Shown: one piece after another, positions 6,339 through 13,632 of the stretch
Numbering within the stretch: the first letter of the stretch is position 1
Layout: every line of letters begins with the position of its first letter
DNA from: Verrucomicrobiota bacterium
GTDB taxonomy: Bacteria > Verrucomicrobiota > Verrucomicrobiia > Methylacidiphilales > Verrucolacustridaceae
Direction of reading: 5' to 3'
DNA length: 19,804 bases
Assembly: GCA_016876055.1 (NCBI GenBank)
Contig: VHDM01000015.1
Location: 1-19,804 of the forward strand
Translations under genes and position numbers: made by a program
Notes under the pieces: model-generated
Database searches by the model: none
What the model saw: the letters and a program-made list of their open reading frames with translations, nothing else
Told to the model about the DNA's origin: nothing

Positions 6339-7313
6339 ATGGCGGTGTGCACGATGCGGGAGGCGCTCAACCAGGCGTTGAGCGAGGAGATGGAAAGGGA
6401 CGAGCGCGTTTTTCTGATGGGCGAGGAGGTCGCGGAGTATCAGGGGGCGTACAAGGTCAGCTCCGGTTTGCTGCAGAAGTTCGGTCCAAAGCGGGTGGTG
6501 GATACCCCGATCAGCGAGTCCGGCTTTGCGGGGTTGGGCGTGGGGGCGGCGATGATGGGTCTGCGGCCGGTGGTGGAGTTTATGACGTGGAGCTTTTCGA
6601 TGGTCGCCTACGACCAGATCGTCAACAACGCCGGGGCGATCCGCTACATGAGCGGCGGGCAGTATTCGATCCCGATCGTTTTTCGCGGCTCCTCCGGCGC
6701 CGGGCTGCAGGTGGGGGCGACCCATTCCCACACCCCGGAGAACTGGTATGCCAATGTGCCGGCCCTCACCGTGATCACCCCCGGTTTTCCCGATGACGCC
6801 AAGGGGCTGCTGAAAAGCGCGATCCGTTCCAATAATCCGGTCTGTTTCATTGAAAACGAAAAGTTGTACGGGTTTAAGGACGAGGTGCCGGATGGGGAGT
6901 GGATTGTCCCGATCGGGCAGGCCCGCATTCGCCGGGAGGGAAACGATGTCACCCTGATCGCCAACAGCGCCTCCACCCATGTGGCCCTGGGGGCGGCGGG
7001 CAAGTTGGCGGCCAACGGGATTTCCGCCGAGGTGATCGATCTGCGCACGATCAAGCCGCTCGACCTTCCGACGATTCTCGCCTCGGTCGCCAAGACGAAC
7101 CGGGTCGTCATCGTGGAGGAGAATAAGCCGTTTGCCGGGTGGGGGGCCCAGGTGGCCTATGAAATCCAGCACCGGTCTTTTGATCATCTCGATGCGCCGA
7201 TTGAGCGGGTGACCGGCTTGGATGTGCCTCAGCCGTACGCCAGGGTGCTGGAGCAGGCGGTGATGCCCAGTGAAGAGCGGGTGATCGCCGCGGCCGAGAA
7301 AAGTCTGGCCTAA
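6339..7313 (+). CDS. pdhB: Pyruvate dehydrogenase E1 component, beta subunit
   Basis: The 324-residue protein is the partner of PdhA and completes the E1 active site. Visible are GEEVAEYQGAYKVSSGL (28-44), DTPISESGFAGLGVGAA, the pyrimidine-domain segment VEFMTWSFSMVAYDQIVNNA, and the C-terminal RVTGLDVPQPYAR, nearly the same as mitochondrial E1-beta. The active-site histidine region reads THSHTPENWYANVPAL where mitochondrial enzymes have QHSQ and GHCPG: the first histidine is kept, the second block differs. The ATG lies two bases after the pdhA stop with GGGAG before it, so the two are coupled. Length is standard (about 325). The E2 and E3 genes must lie elsewhere, because recN follows. Confidence 0.94.
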   Translation: MAVCTMREALNQALSEEMERDERVFLMGEEVAEYQGAYKVSSGLLQKFGPKRVVDTPISESGFAGLGVGAAMMGLRPVVEFMTWSFSMVAYDQIVNNAGAIRYMSGGQYSIPIVFRGSSGAGLQVGATHSHTPENWYANVPALTVITPGFPDDAKGLLKSAIRSNNPVCFIENEKLYGFKDEVPDGEWIVPIGQARIRREGNDVTLIANSASTHVALGAAGKLAANGISAEVIDLRTIKPLDLPTILASVAKTNRVVIVEENKPFAGWGAQVAYEIQHRSFDHLDAPIERVTGLDVPQPYARVLEQAVMPSEERVIAAAEKSLA

Positions 7314-7384
7314 GGCCGGTGGGGCAAGGGCCCGCGAGCGTTTTCCCTCGGCAAAAGATCGGTTTCCCCGCATAGCTTGAGTTG

Positions 7385-9094
7385 ATGCTGCGCCGACTTC
7401 GCATTCGTAACCTGGCGGTCGTGGAGGCGGTGGAGTGGGAACTAAGCCGGGGTTTTAATGTGCTCACCGGCGAGACGGGAGCGGGCAAGTCGATTCTGGT
7501 TGATGCCTTTCTGCTTTTGCTGGGGGAGCGGGCGGAGAAGGGACTGGTGCGGACGGGGGCGGAGACCTGTCTGGTGGAGGGGGAACTGGATGGGGCCAAG
7601 GATTTCCAAGGTTGGCTGGAGGAAAAGGGGGTGGAACCGGACCCAGAAGGGGTTTTGGTGGTGAAAAGGCAAATCAGCACCACGGGAGCAGGGCGGCAAT
7701 TTCTGAACGGGTCGGCGGTCACGCTGGCGGTTTTGAAGGAACTGGGGGACCGGCTGGTGGATTTACACGGGCCGCATGACCACCAGACCTTGCTCTCCCC
7801 GTCGGCGCAGCGGGCGGCCTTGGATGCCTTTGGAGGTCTTGCAAAGGAAGCCGCGGGTGTCCGAGCGGCGTGGGTCCGGACGAGGGACGCCGCGGAGAAG
7901 CTGGCAAGTTTCCGGCAAAAGATCGCCGGGGCGGACGGAGCCACGAAGGATCTCCTCGATCACCAGGTAAAGGAGCTGGAGCAGGCCCGGCTTCGGCCCG
8001 GGGAGGATGAGGAACTGGACCGAAATTACGCCGCGGCCGGGCACGGGAAGCGGATCGTGGAGTTGGCGGCGGAGATGAGCCACCGATTGGAGGCAGGGGA
8101 GGACAACGCCCTGGGATCGCTCGGAAAGGTGCAGCGGGCCCTGGTGGAATGGGAGCGGTTGGACGGGGCGGCGGCGGAGATGCGCACGAAGCACGAACAA
8201 GCCGTGGAAATATTGCGGGACTTGGCGAGAGAAGCCGAGCGGCGGGCCGAGCAGGTAGGCCTGGATGCGGAGCGTTTGGCGGAGATGGAAGGTCGGCTGG
8301 ACGTGGTGCAGGGACTGAAGAAAAAATACGGGGGCAGTGTGGAAGCGGCCCTCCGCCGTCTGGAAGAACTGAAATTGCGGCAGGCGGAGTTGGCAGATGC
8401 CAAGGGGACGGAGAGCAAGCTGGAGGAGGAGGTGCGGGAGGCCGCCCGGCAGCATGGGCAGGCCTGTTCCAGATTGAGCGAAGGGAGGAAAAAGGCGGCT
8501 CCACGGTTTATCCGGGAGGTGATTGAGCAGCTCCACGGACTGGGTTTTGCCCAAAGCCGATTGGAGGCGGCCCTGGCAGTGCAGGAACCCGGGCCGGACG
8601 GGGCGGAGGGGGTGGAGTTGTTGTTTGCGCCGAACCCCGGGGAGTCCCCCCGGCCGTTGCGGGCGATTGCCTCCAGCGGTGAGCTGGCGCGGGTCATGTT
8701 GGCGCTCAAGACGGTCTTGGCGGAGAAGGATGAGGTGCCGATCTTGATTTTTGATGAAGTGGACGCAAATGTCGGCGGGGAGACGGCGGTGGCGGTGGCC
8801 GAGCGGCTCCGGGGGTTGGGGAAAAGCCATCAGGTGCTCTGTCTCACCCATCTCCCGGCGGTGGCGGCAGCCGCTGACGGGCATTTTGCCGTCGCCAAAC
8901 GGGTGGAAAAGGGAAGAACGTTTGCGGAGTTGGCCCGATTGGAAGGTGAGGGGAGGGAGCGGGAGTTGACGCGGATGCTGGGGGGAGAGGGCAAAGCCGC
9001 CCGAATGATGGCCCAAGAACTTTTGGCAGCGCGGTCGAAGCGCGTCCCGCCGCCGCCCGCTTTGCGGAGCCGATCCGCATCCGATCCTGGGTGA
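7385..9094 (+). CDS. recN: DNA repair protein RecN (SMC-like ATPase)
   Basis: The 569-residue protein starts MLRRLRIRNLAVVEAVEWEL with Walker A GETGAGKS at 29-36. After a long coiled-coil-rich middle (about 150-390) come the ABC signature ASSGELARVMLALK (from 429) and Walker B LIFDEVDANVGGETA (from 454), then QVLCLTHLPAVAAAADGHF. These are hallmark RecN segments. RecN binds DNA ends and promotes cohesion during double-strand break repair by recombination. Length is normal (about 550-570). The ATG at 7385 is preferred over an overlapping TTG at 7382; the ribosome binding site is weak. It lies 71 bases after pdhB and converges on the SAM hydrolase gene. No LexA-like box was recognised upstream. 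Confidence 0.96.
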   Translation: MLRRLRIRNLAVVEAVEWELSRGFNVLTGETGAGKSILVDAFLLLLGERAEKGLVRTGAETCLVEGELDGAKDFQGWLEEKGVEPDPEGVLVVKRQISTTGAGRQFLNGSAVTLAVLKELGDRLVDLHGPHDHQTLLSPSAQRAALDAFGGLAKEAAGVRAAWVRTRDAAEKLASFRQKIAGADGATKDLLDHQVKELEQARLRPGEDEELDRNYAAAGHGKRIVELAAEMSHRLEAGEDNALGSLGKVQRALVEWERLDGAAAEMRTKHEQAVEILRDLAREAERRAEQVGLDAERLAEMEGRLDVVQGLKKKYGGSVEAALRRLEELKLRQAELADAKGTESKLEEEVREAARQHGQACSRLSEGRKKAAPRFIREVIEQLHGLGFAQSRLEAALAVQEPGPDGAEGVELLFAPNPGESPRPLRAIASSGELARVMLALKTVLAEKDEVPILIFDEVDANVGGETAVAVAERLRGLGKSHQVLCLTHLPAVAAAADGHFAVAKRVEKGRTFAELARLEGEGRERELTRMLGGEGKAARMMAQELLAARSKRVPPPPALRSRSASDPG

Positions 9095-9142
9095 CCGATC
9101 GAACGGGAAAACCGGTGACGGGGCGGAAGGCGCCGGAGAGCC

Positions 9143-10006
9143 CTAGAACTTCAGAACCACCGCGTCGCCGGGAGCAACGCCCAGTTTTTTGGCGGCATTT
9201 CCCTCGCGGATGGCGATTTCAAATTCCCCGTCACTGTTGACGAGGGCAAAGGGGCGATCGTCGGGGGCCTCCGCGTAGGTGCGCAGGAAGGGGATCGGGA
9301 CGGCTTTGCCCTTGATGGTGAGATTGAGGAGCTGGCCGGTGCGAAGCCTGGTCAACTCGGAGCCAGGAATATTGGTGAGAATATTGCCGTAGTGATCGAC
9401 AAAAAGGACCAAGCCTTTGGCGAGGTTGGGCATGACCGTGGCGGTGTTGCGAGGGAGGCGCAGAAGTTTTTCGGCTTTTGGGCCAACCGCCGCCAGGGAG
9501 GTGCCCCCGGAAAGGTGGCCGGCGATCGGGGCAAAGATATCCCGACCGTGGAAGGTGGAGGACGCTTCCCCGGGCGAGAGGAGATCCCGGTTTTCGATCA
9601 GCCGGGCCTCCGCCAGCCCTTCCCGGGCAAGGACCTCAGTGAGAAGACCGTTATCGGGAGCCAAATAAATCCGACCGCCCGTAGTGCGCACGGCCAACGC
9701 AGCGCGGCCGCCGCCCACCCCGGGATCCACCACGGCCACGATAATGGTTCCCGCGGGGAGGGTGCGGGCAGATTTCGCGAGGAGGTAGGAGGCGGCGCTG
9801 ACATCAAAGACGGCACTGTCGTGGGAAAGATCGAGCAGCTCGGCCTTGGGGTTGATTGACTTGACCGCACCTTTGATTTGACCGACGTAGGGATCGTTCA
9901 TCCCAAAATCCGTGTAAAAAGCCACGAGATTGCTCATCTTGGGACCAGATTGGCAGCCGACGATCCAAGGGGAAAGCAGGGCGAGGAGGAAGAGGGAACG
10001 CGGCAT
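9143..10006 (-). CDS. SAM hydrolase / SAM hydroxide adenosyltransferase (DUF62 family), predicted lipoprotein
   Basis: The 287-residue protein matches the SAM-hydroxide-adenosyltransferase (DUF62) family, relatives of fluorinase/chlorinase that split S-adenosylmethionine into adenosine and methionine. Motifs: FYTDFGMNDPYVG (30-42), DPGVGG (94-99), LAPDNGLL (115-122), TFHGRDIFAPIAGHL (151-165), FVDHYGNILTNI (202-213) and a C-terminal NSDGEFEIAIREGNAAKKLG. The full reading begins with a hydrophobic signal and lipobox ending I-V-G-C18, so the enzyme may be a periplasm-facing lipoprotein. An internal ATG at 9935-9937 (residue 24) gives the usual cytosolic family start but has no Shine-Dalgarno. 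The upstream start lies 3 bases after the toxin-fold gene, consistent with coupling. Halogenase activity is not implied: most family members are hydrolases. Confidence 0.88.
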   Translation of the reverse strand: MPRSLFLLALLSPWIVGCQSGPKMSNLVAFYTDFGMNDPYVGQIKGAVKSINPKAELLDLSHDSAVFDVSAASYLLAKSARTLPAGTIIVAVVDPGVGGGRAALAVRTTGGRIYLAPDNGLLTEVLAREGLAEARLIENRDLLSPGEASSTFHGRDIFAPIAGHLSGGTSLAAVGPKAEKLLRLPRNTATVMPNLAKGLVLFVDHYGNILTNIPGSELTRLRTGQLLNLTIKGKAVPIPFLRTYAEAPDDRPFALVNSDGEFEIAIREGNAAKKLGVAPGDAVVLKF

Positions 10007-10009
10007 GGA

Positions 10010-10381
10010 TTACTTGGGTTCGGCTGAGGGATGGGGGCTGTCAATCAGATCCCAAAAACGGGGGTTGCCGGCGAGTTCCTCGTCCTCCGAACCGGGCAGT
10101 TGGGAGCGGAAGGCAAAATCCTTCAGCGAGTTCTTATGGAGGACCCGGTGAATGACCAACCCGACGGTTTTTTGCTCGAAATAAATCCGATAGTCGGCGG
10201 CGCGATACCGGTACAGGGTGCGCTCAGGGTGTTTCACCTTCCCAAAACGATCGGGATGGCGGGTGAGGAAATCGGGCGTGAGAACGTCAAATTCACGGAG
10301 AACCTCAATCTGCAGGGGGGTGGGTAACTGGCTGATCTCTGCGGAGCTAGCCGGGGTAAAAATGATCTGAAAGGCAGGCAC
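10010..10381 (-). CDS. RelE/ParE-fold toxin-like protein without an antitoxin gene
   Basis: From the GTG at 10379-10381 the product is 123 residues. FQIIFTPASSAEISQLPTPL, a strand and helix with Leu-Pro, opens it; then RTLYRYRAADYRIYFE (54-69) and GLVIHRVLHKNSLKDF (74-89) give the RelE/ParE beta-sheet pattern with basic and tyrosine residues. RelE-type toxins cleave ribosome-bound mRNA and ParE types poison gyrase; neither activity is certain here. A 34-residue tail (90-123, acidic SEDEELA, then FWDLID) extends past the usual fold. No ATG, TTG or other GTG lies close upstream in frame, so GTG is the first usable start; GGAAGG is too close to it to be a textbook site. No antitoxin is seen on either side: nagZ is divergent and a SAM hydrolase follows after 3 bases. 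Confidence 0.75.
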   Translation of the reverse strand: MPAFQIIFTPASSAEISQLPTPLQIEVLREFDVLTPDFLTRHPDRFGKVKHPERTLYRYRAADYRIYFEQKTVGLVIHRVLHKNSLKDFAFRSQLPGSEDEELAGNPRFWDLIDSPHPSAEPK

Positions 10382-10391
10382 GCCTTCCAGA

Positions 10392-10456
10392 TTAAGTTTA
10401 AGTTCAGCTTTAAGGTAGCAGAAAAACGGCCGATGCCCGCCTTGGTCGGCCGTTTT
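10392..10456. promoter_or_regulatory. Divergent control region: TTAAG hexamer array plus terminator-like hairpin
   Basis: Between the toxin-fold gene and nagZ lie TTAAGT (10392-10397), TTAAGT (10398-10403) and, after one hexamer, TTAAGG (10410-10415), all in 6-base phase. Next comes a perfect 11-bp inverted repeat, AAAACGGCCGA (10423-10433) and TCGGCCGTTTT (10446-10456), with a 12-base loop. On the minus strand the hairpin is followed by five U and then the toxin start 41 bases on. There is no upstream minus-strand gene to terminate, so an attenuator or operator is more likely than a gene-end terminator. Confidence 0.5.
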
Positions 10457-10495
10457 CGGCGTGCGAAGCCGGCGGGAGTCCCTTATGCCAAAGAG

Positions 10496-11551
10496 ATGAG
10501 TGCGCACCCTGCCGGCCGGTTGATCGTCATGGGGGTGCCGGGTCCGGAGTTGAATGATGGTCTGAGGGATTTGATCCGGAGGATTCGGCCGGGGGGCTTC
10601 ATTTATTTCACCCGCAACATGAGCCACGCGGGCCAATTTCATGCTTTGGTGCGGGAATGCCGTGACCTCGCGGGGCATCCGTCGATTTTCACGGTGGATC
10701 AAGAGGGGGGTCGGGTGAGCCGCCTGGCGGTGATGGGGGAAAGACCCCCCAGCGGGGAGGATCTGGCCCAAGCGGGGAGAGAGGAATGGTTTTCGGAGCA
10801 CGGCCGGTTGACCGGTCGGTTGATGCAGGCCGTGGGGCTGAACCTCAACCTGGCTCCGGTGCTGGACTATGCGCCGCCGGAGAGAAAGGGGGTGGATAAT
10901 TCCCTGGCGGGGCGCTGCTACGGCAAGCACCCGCGGGAAATCATCCCCCGGGCGCGGGCGTATCTGCGCGGGATGCGATCGGAAGGGGTGGCGGGAACGG
11001 GGAAGCATTTTCCGGGGTACACCTTTTGCGGGCTGGATCCGCACGGGGATCTGCCCTTGGTGGACCGGCCGAAGGAGAAAGTTGAGGCGGAGGAGCTGTC
11101 CGTTTTTCGGGAGGTGGGCAAAGAGTGTGAGGCCATGATGATTGGGCATGCGCAATTTCCGGCCTGGGGCGTGAATTCAGGGCCTGCCAGCCTGAACCGG
11201 GCGATCGTGACGGGCTTGCTCAAGGATACGATGGGGTACCGGGGGCTGGTGATGACCGACGATTTGGAAATGGGGGCGATCGCCAACCGCTATGGAAGTG
11301 CGGAGGCCTCCCGCCAGGCGGTGCGGGCAGGGGAGGAAATTCTGCTGGTCTGCCATAATCCGGCTTGCGCGGAAATTGCCCGGGATGCTTTGGCGGAGAT
11401 GCCGGAGCAGGCATGGCGACCGGCAGTCGAGAAAGTGGCGGCTTTCTGCGCCGGGTTGAAGGAACCGGCGGAGAAATTCGAGGAGGGAAATTGGCAGCAG
11501 ATCAACCGGGAGATCGGCGAGTTTAGAAAAAAAGTGACGGGCCGCGGGTAA
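10496..11551 (+). CDS. nagZ: Glycoside hydrolase family 3 beta-N-acetylhexosaminidase (NagZ-like)
   Basis: From the ATG at 10496 the protein is 351 residues, close to E. coli NagZ (341). It should remove GlcNAc from anhydromuropeptides in cell-wall recycling. Motifs: FTVDQEGGRVSRL (65-77), LNLNLAPVLD (115-124), KHFPG (170-174), the acid/base dyad D181-H183 in GLDPHGDLP, and the nucleophile D255 in VMTDDLEMGAIA. The histidine usually following KHFPG is tyrosine, with TFCG after it. An in-frame ATG at 10433 would add 21 residues but sits inside the hairpin upstream, and the longer N-terminus has no family look; neither start has a well-spaced Shine-Dalgarno. No signal peptide is seen, consistent with cytoplasmic NagZ. 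It stands alone, divergent from the toxin-fold gene and ended by a terminator at 11555-11584. Confidence 0.9.
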   Translation: MSAHPAGRLIVMGVPGPELNDGLRDLIRRIRPGGFIYFTRNMSHAGQFHALVRECRDLAGHPSIFTVDQEGGRVSRLAVMGERPPSGEDLAQAGREEWFSEHGRLTGRLMQAVGLNLNLAPVLDYAPPERKGVDNSLAGRCYGKHPREIIPRARAYLRGMRSEGVAGTGKHFPGYTFCGLDPHGDLPLVDRPKEKVEAEELSVFREVGKECEAMMIGHAQFPAWGVNSGPASLNRAIVTGLLKDTMGYRGLVMTDDLEMGAIANRYGSAEASRQAVRAGEEILLVCHNPACAEIARDALAEMPEQAWRPAVEKVAAFCAGLKEPAEKFEEGNWQQINREIGEFRKKVTGRG

Positions 11552-11554
11552 GGG

Positions 11555-11584
11555 GCCCCACGCGGGTGGGGCGGGCCGTTTTTT
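11555..11584 (+). terminator. Rho-independent-like terminator after nagZ
   Basis: GCCCCAC (11555-11561) and GTGGGGC (11566-11572) form a 7-bp GC stem with a GCGG loop, starting three bases after the nagZ stop. A run of six T (11579-11584) follows after six more GC-rich bases, which could pair further with the 5' flank. The T-run serves the plus strand only; truA converges here without its own clear terminator. Confidence 0.6.
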
Positions 11585-11587
11585 GTC

Positions 11588-12364
11588 TCAGTAGCGAACT
11601 TTGAGGAGGTAGAGGCCGGCGGCGGGGGCGGTGGGTGGGGCGGTGGCACGGGAGCGGGCCGCCAAAATTTTTTTGAGCTCGGCCGCGGTCAGACGATTAT
11701 GACCCACCTTCACCAGCGCGCCGACGAGGTTGCGAACCATGCGGTAGAGGAAGCCGTCCCCATCGAAGGCAAACTCCAAGACGGAACCCGGTTTTCTCGT
11801 GAGGCGGATGGAGCGAAGGCGCCGGATCGTGGATCCCCTTTCGTATCCGGGATTGGAAGTGAAGGAGGCGAAATCATGCTTTCCCACAAAAAGCCGAGCC
11901 GCCTGACGGACGGCCTGGAGGTTGAGGGGGCGGGGCACGTGCCAAGCCCGGTCGATTTCCATGGGGTGGAGAAACGGCTCGTTGACGATCCGGTAAAGGT
12001 AGGTTTTACCCTTGGCGGAAAAGCGGGCGTGAAACTTTGCGGCTACCTTCTGCACAGAAAGGACACGCACGCCGGGGGGGAGGTGGAAGTTGAGCGCGCG
12101 GAGCAGGGTTTCCGGGGGGTGGGTGGGGGGCACCTGGCAGGAGGCCACTTGGCCGAGGGCGTGAACCCCGCGGTCGGTGCGCCCGGATCCGGCCACGGGG
12201 TAAGCCTTCCCATATATTTTTTGAAGAGCGGTTTCCAGAGCGAGCTGGACGGTGGGGTGGGGATCCTGGCGTTGCCAACCGTAGAAGTCGGAACCCCGGT
12301 AGGTGATGGTCAGCTTGAAGTTTTGCAGAGAACCAGACCGACGGGGTTTACAAAGTTGAGTCAT
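11588..12364 (-). CDS. truA: tRNA pseudouridine(38-40) synthase
   Basis: The 258-residue protein isomerises uridines 38-40 in the anticodon arm of many tRNAs. The catalytic block GSGRTDRGVHALGQVA is at 59-74 with nucleophile D64; TYRGSDFYGWQRQ (21-33) is the conserved N-terminal TruA block. LNFHLPPGVRVLSV, FHARFSAKGKTYLYRI and the C-terminal FDGDGFLYRMVRNLVGAL are also typical. Length is normal (about 245-270). The ATG at 12362-12364 precedes the domain by about 16 residues; no strong Shine-Dalgarno is present. It is the last gene of the minus-strand group from rpsU, 80 bases after pagL, in a gap without a clear terminator. Confidence 0.97.
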   Translation of the reverse strand: MTQLCKPRRSGSLQNFKLTITYRGSDFYGWQRQDPHPTVQLALETALQKIYGKAYPVAGSGRTDRGVHALGQVASCQVPPTHPPETLLRALNFHLPPGVRVLSVQKVAAKFHARFSAKGKTYLYRIVNEPFLHPMEIDRAWHVPRPLNLQAVRQAARLFVGKHDFASFTSNPGYERGSTIRRLRSIRLTRKPGSVLEFAFDGDGFLYRMVRNLVGALVKVGHNRLTAAELKKILAARSRATAPPTAPAAGLYLLKVRY

Positions 12365-12444
12365 GGAGCGGGTTGTTCCATCCGGGGTCTGCGGCCATCC
12401 CCCAGAACAAAGTGCAACGACCGTGCCCGCGGCGGGGGCTTGGT

Positions 12445-13200
12445 CTAATCGGACCAGATTTTATCGAAGACGTAAGTGAAGCCAACGAAGCCGCCGTAAG
12501 CGTTGACGCCTTGGTTGCGGGCGGAGGTGTTGGCGTTGGAGATGTGTTGGAAGGAGCCCTCCACGTTGAAGGTCCAGTTTTTATCCAAAAGGAACTTCAG
12601 GCCCCCGGCAAACTGCGGGGTAAATTCCACGTTGGCGCCAATGGCGTCCTGATTCGACCAGTTGCGGGCGTTGGTGTAAATCACCCCAGCGCCACCCTGA
12701 ATGTAGGGAACCACGATCCAATCCGGCTGCACAAAATTGTAACGGACGAGGCCAGTGACGCCGACCATGTAGGTGCCGTAGCTGTACCACACGTAGGAGC
12801 CGGTGGCCTCGAGGATGGCTTCAAAATTTCCGCGCAGGGGGTCGTCCTTGCCGGCTTGGGGGCCCCAGGAGTCGGGGGAGTCCAGCATCCAACCGAGCCG
12901 GACATTGTTTTGCTGGTAGTTGAAGACGGGGACGACGGGACCGATCCCGCTGGGGGAAAACATGGCCCCGGTCATGAATTCCAAGGTGATGCGGTCTTCC
13001 ACAAAGATGTGGGAAGCGAGGTCATCCGGCTCAACCGATTTGGAGTTGGGTGAGACGGTCAGTTTGGCGTCACTTCCGGGGACGGAGAGATCTCCCTCCC
13101 CGGCATAAGAGGCATTCCAATTTGTGAGTAAACCGGTGAACAAAAACCCCAAAAGGACCGGGGCACGGATAATGCGCTTTGTTTTGCATCCGAGGTGCAT
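12445..13200 (-). CDS. PagL-like lipid A deacylase / acyloxyacyl hydrolase, outer membrane
   Basis: The 251-residue protein has a signal peptide (basic start, hydrophobic core APVLLGFLFTGLLT, likely cleaved after ASYA at 33). It is then rich in alternating aromatic/glycine strands suited to a small beta-barrel. QHISNANTSARNQGVNAYGG (218-237) matches the PagL signature with catalytic candidates H219 and S221. PagL removes the 3-O acyl chain of lipid A in the outer membrane. By simple spacing, the third triad residue (Glu in Pseudomonas PagL) falls on N233, so activity should not be assumed. The end (YVFDKIWSD) is not a classic terminal-Phe barrel signal. It lies 9 bases after ruvX. The ATG at 13198-13200 starts a proper signal peptide. 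A non-enzymatic barrel relative is the alternative. Confidence 0.75.
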   Translation of the reverse strand: MHLGCKTKRIIRAPVLLGFLFTGLLTNWNASYAGEGDLSVPGSDAKLTVSPNSKSVEPDDLASHIFVEDRITLEFMTGAMFSPSGIGPVVPVFNYQQNNVRLGWMLDSPDSWGPQAGKDDPLRGNFEAILEATGSYVWYSYGTYMVGVTGLVRYNFVQPDWIVVPYIQGGAGVIYTNARNWSNQDAIGANVEFTPQFAGGLKFLLDKNWTFNVEGSFQHISNANTSARNQGVNAYGGFVGFTYVFDKIWSD

Positions 13201-13209
13201 GGTTTTTTC

Positions 13210-13632
13210 CTAGAGATGGGGTGCGGACCGGTCAAGAAATTGTTGCAGAATCAGGGCAGCGGAAGAGCTGTCGACTTTCTTGCGTAAATCCTTCTGGGTT
13301 AGGCCCATTTGGGATAAGCCCCGTGACGCCTGAGCGGTAGTTAGACGCTCGTCTTGGGAGATGATTTCGGCGGGAATATGGGGCTGAATTTGAGTAATAA
13401 ATTCCCGCACCTTTTGGGCAGAGGGGCCATAGCTTCCATCCAGGTTGCGGGGTAGGCCGATCACAATCTTTTTAACCCCGTGGGATTCGACCAACTCTTG
13501 GAACTTGGCGACAACCTCCTTGAGCGAGGTGTTTTCCAAAAAAGGCAGAGGGGTGGCCAGGATTCCGGTCGGGTCCGAAAGGGCCAAGCCGATCCGGCGG
13601 GTGCCGAAATCGATGCCCAGACAGCGGCTCAC
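13210..13632 (-). CDS. ruvX: Pre-16S rRNA nuclease / Holliday junction resolvase-like protein (YqgF/RuvX)
   Basis: The 140-residue protein has the RNase H-like YqgF pattern: GIDFGTRRIGLALSD (6-20) with the first catalytic Asp, IVIGLPRNLDGSYGPSA (56-72), SQDERLTTAQA, and the terminal VDSSSAALILQQFLD with the last acidic residue. The family matures the 5' end of 16S rRNA; resolvase activity was proposed earlier. Length is typical (about 138). The ATG at 13630-13632 overlaps the trpA stop in ATGA, indicating coupling. pagL follows after nine bases. All motifs appear intact. Confidence 0.95.
   Translation of the reverse strand: MSRCLGIDFGTRRIGLALSDPTGILATPLPFLENTSLKEVVAKFQELVESHGVKKIVIGLPRNLDGSYGPSAQKVREFITQIQPHIPAEIISQDERLTTAQASRGLSQMGLTQKDLRKKVDSSSAALILQQFLDRSAPHL

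Noticed and set aside
7763..9016. Minus-strand open frame of 417 codons opposite recN
   Set aside because: It is antisense to RecN with intact Walker and signature motifs; its own translation shows no domain.
9095..9142. Terminator between the converging recN and SAM hydrolase genes
   Set aside because: Only short GC palindromes such as GGCGCC are present, and no stem is followed by a U-run on either strand.
9143..10006. Fluorinase or chlorinase call for the DUF62 protein
   Set aside because: No halogenase-specific insertion or halometabolite genes are seen; the general SAM hydrolase/hydroxide adenosyltransferase call fits better.
10382..11155. N-terminal extension of the toxin-fold reading frame to 381 residues
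   Set aside because: The extra part is antisense to nagZ and crosses the intergenic hairpin; the RelE-like sequence begins right after GTG 10379-10381.
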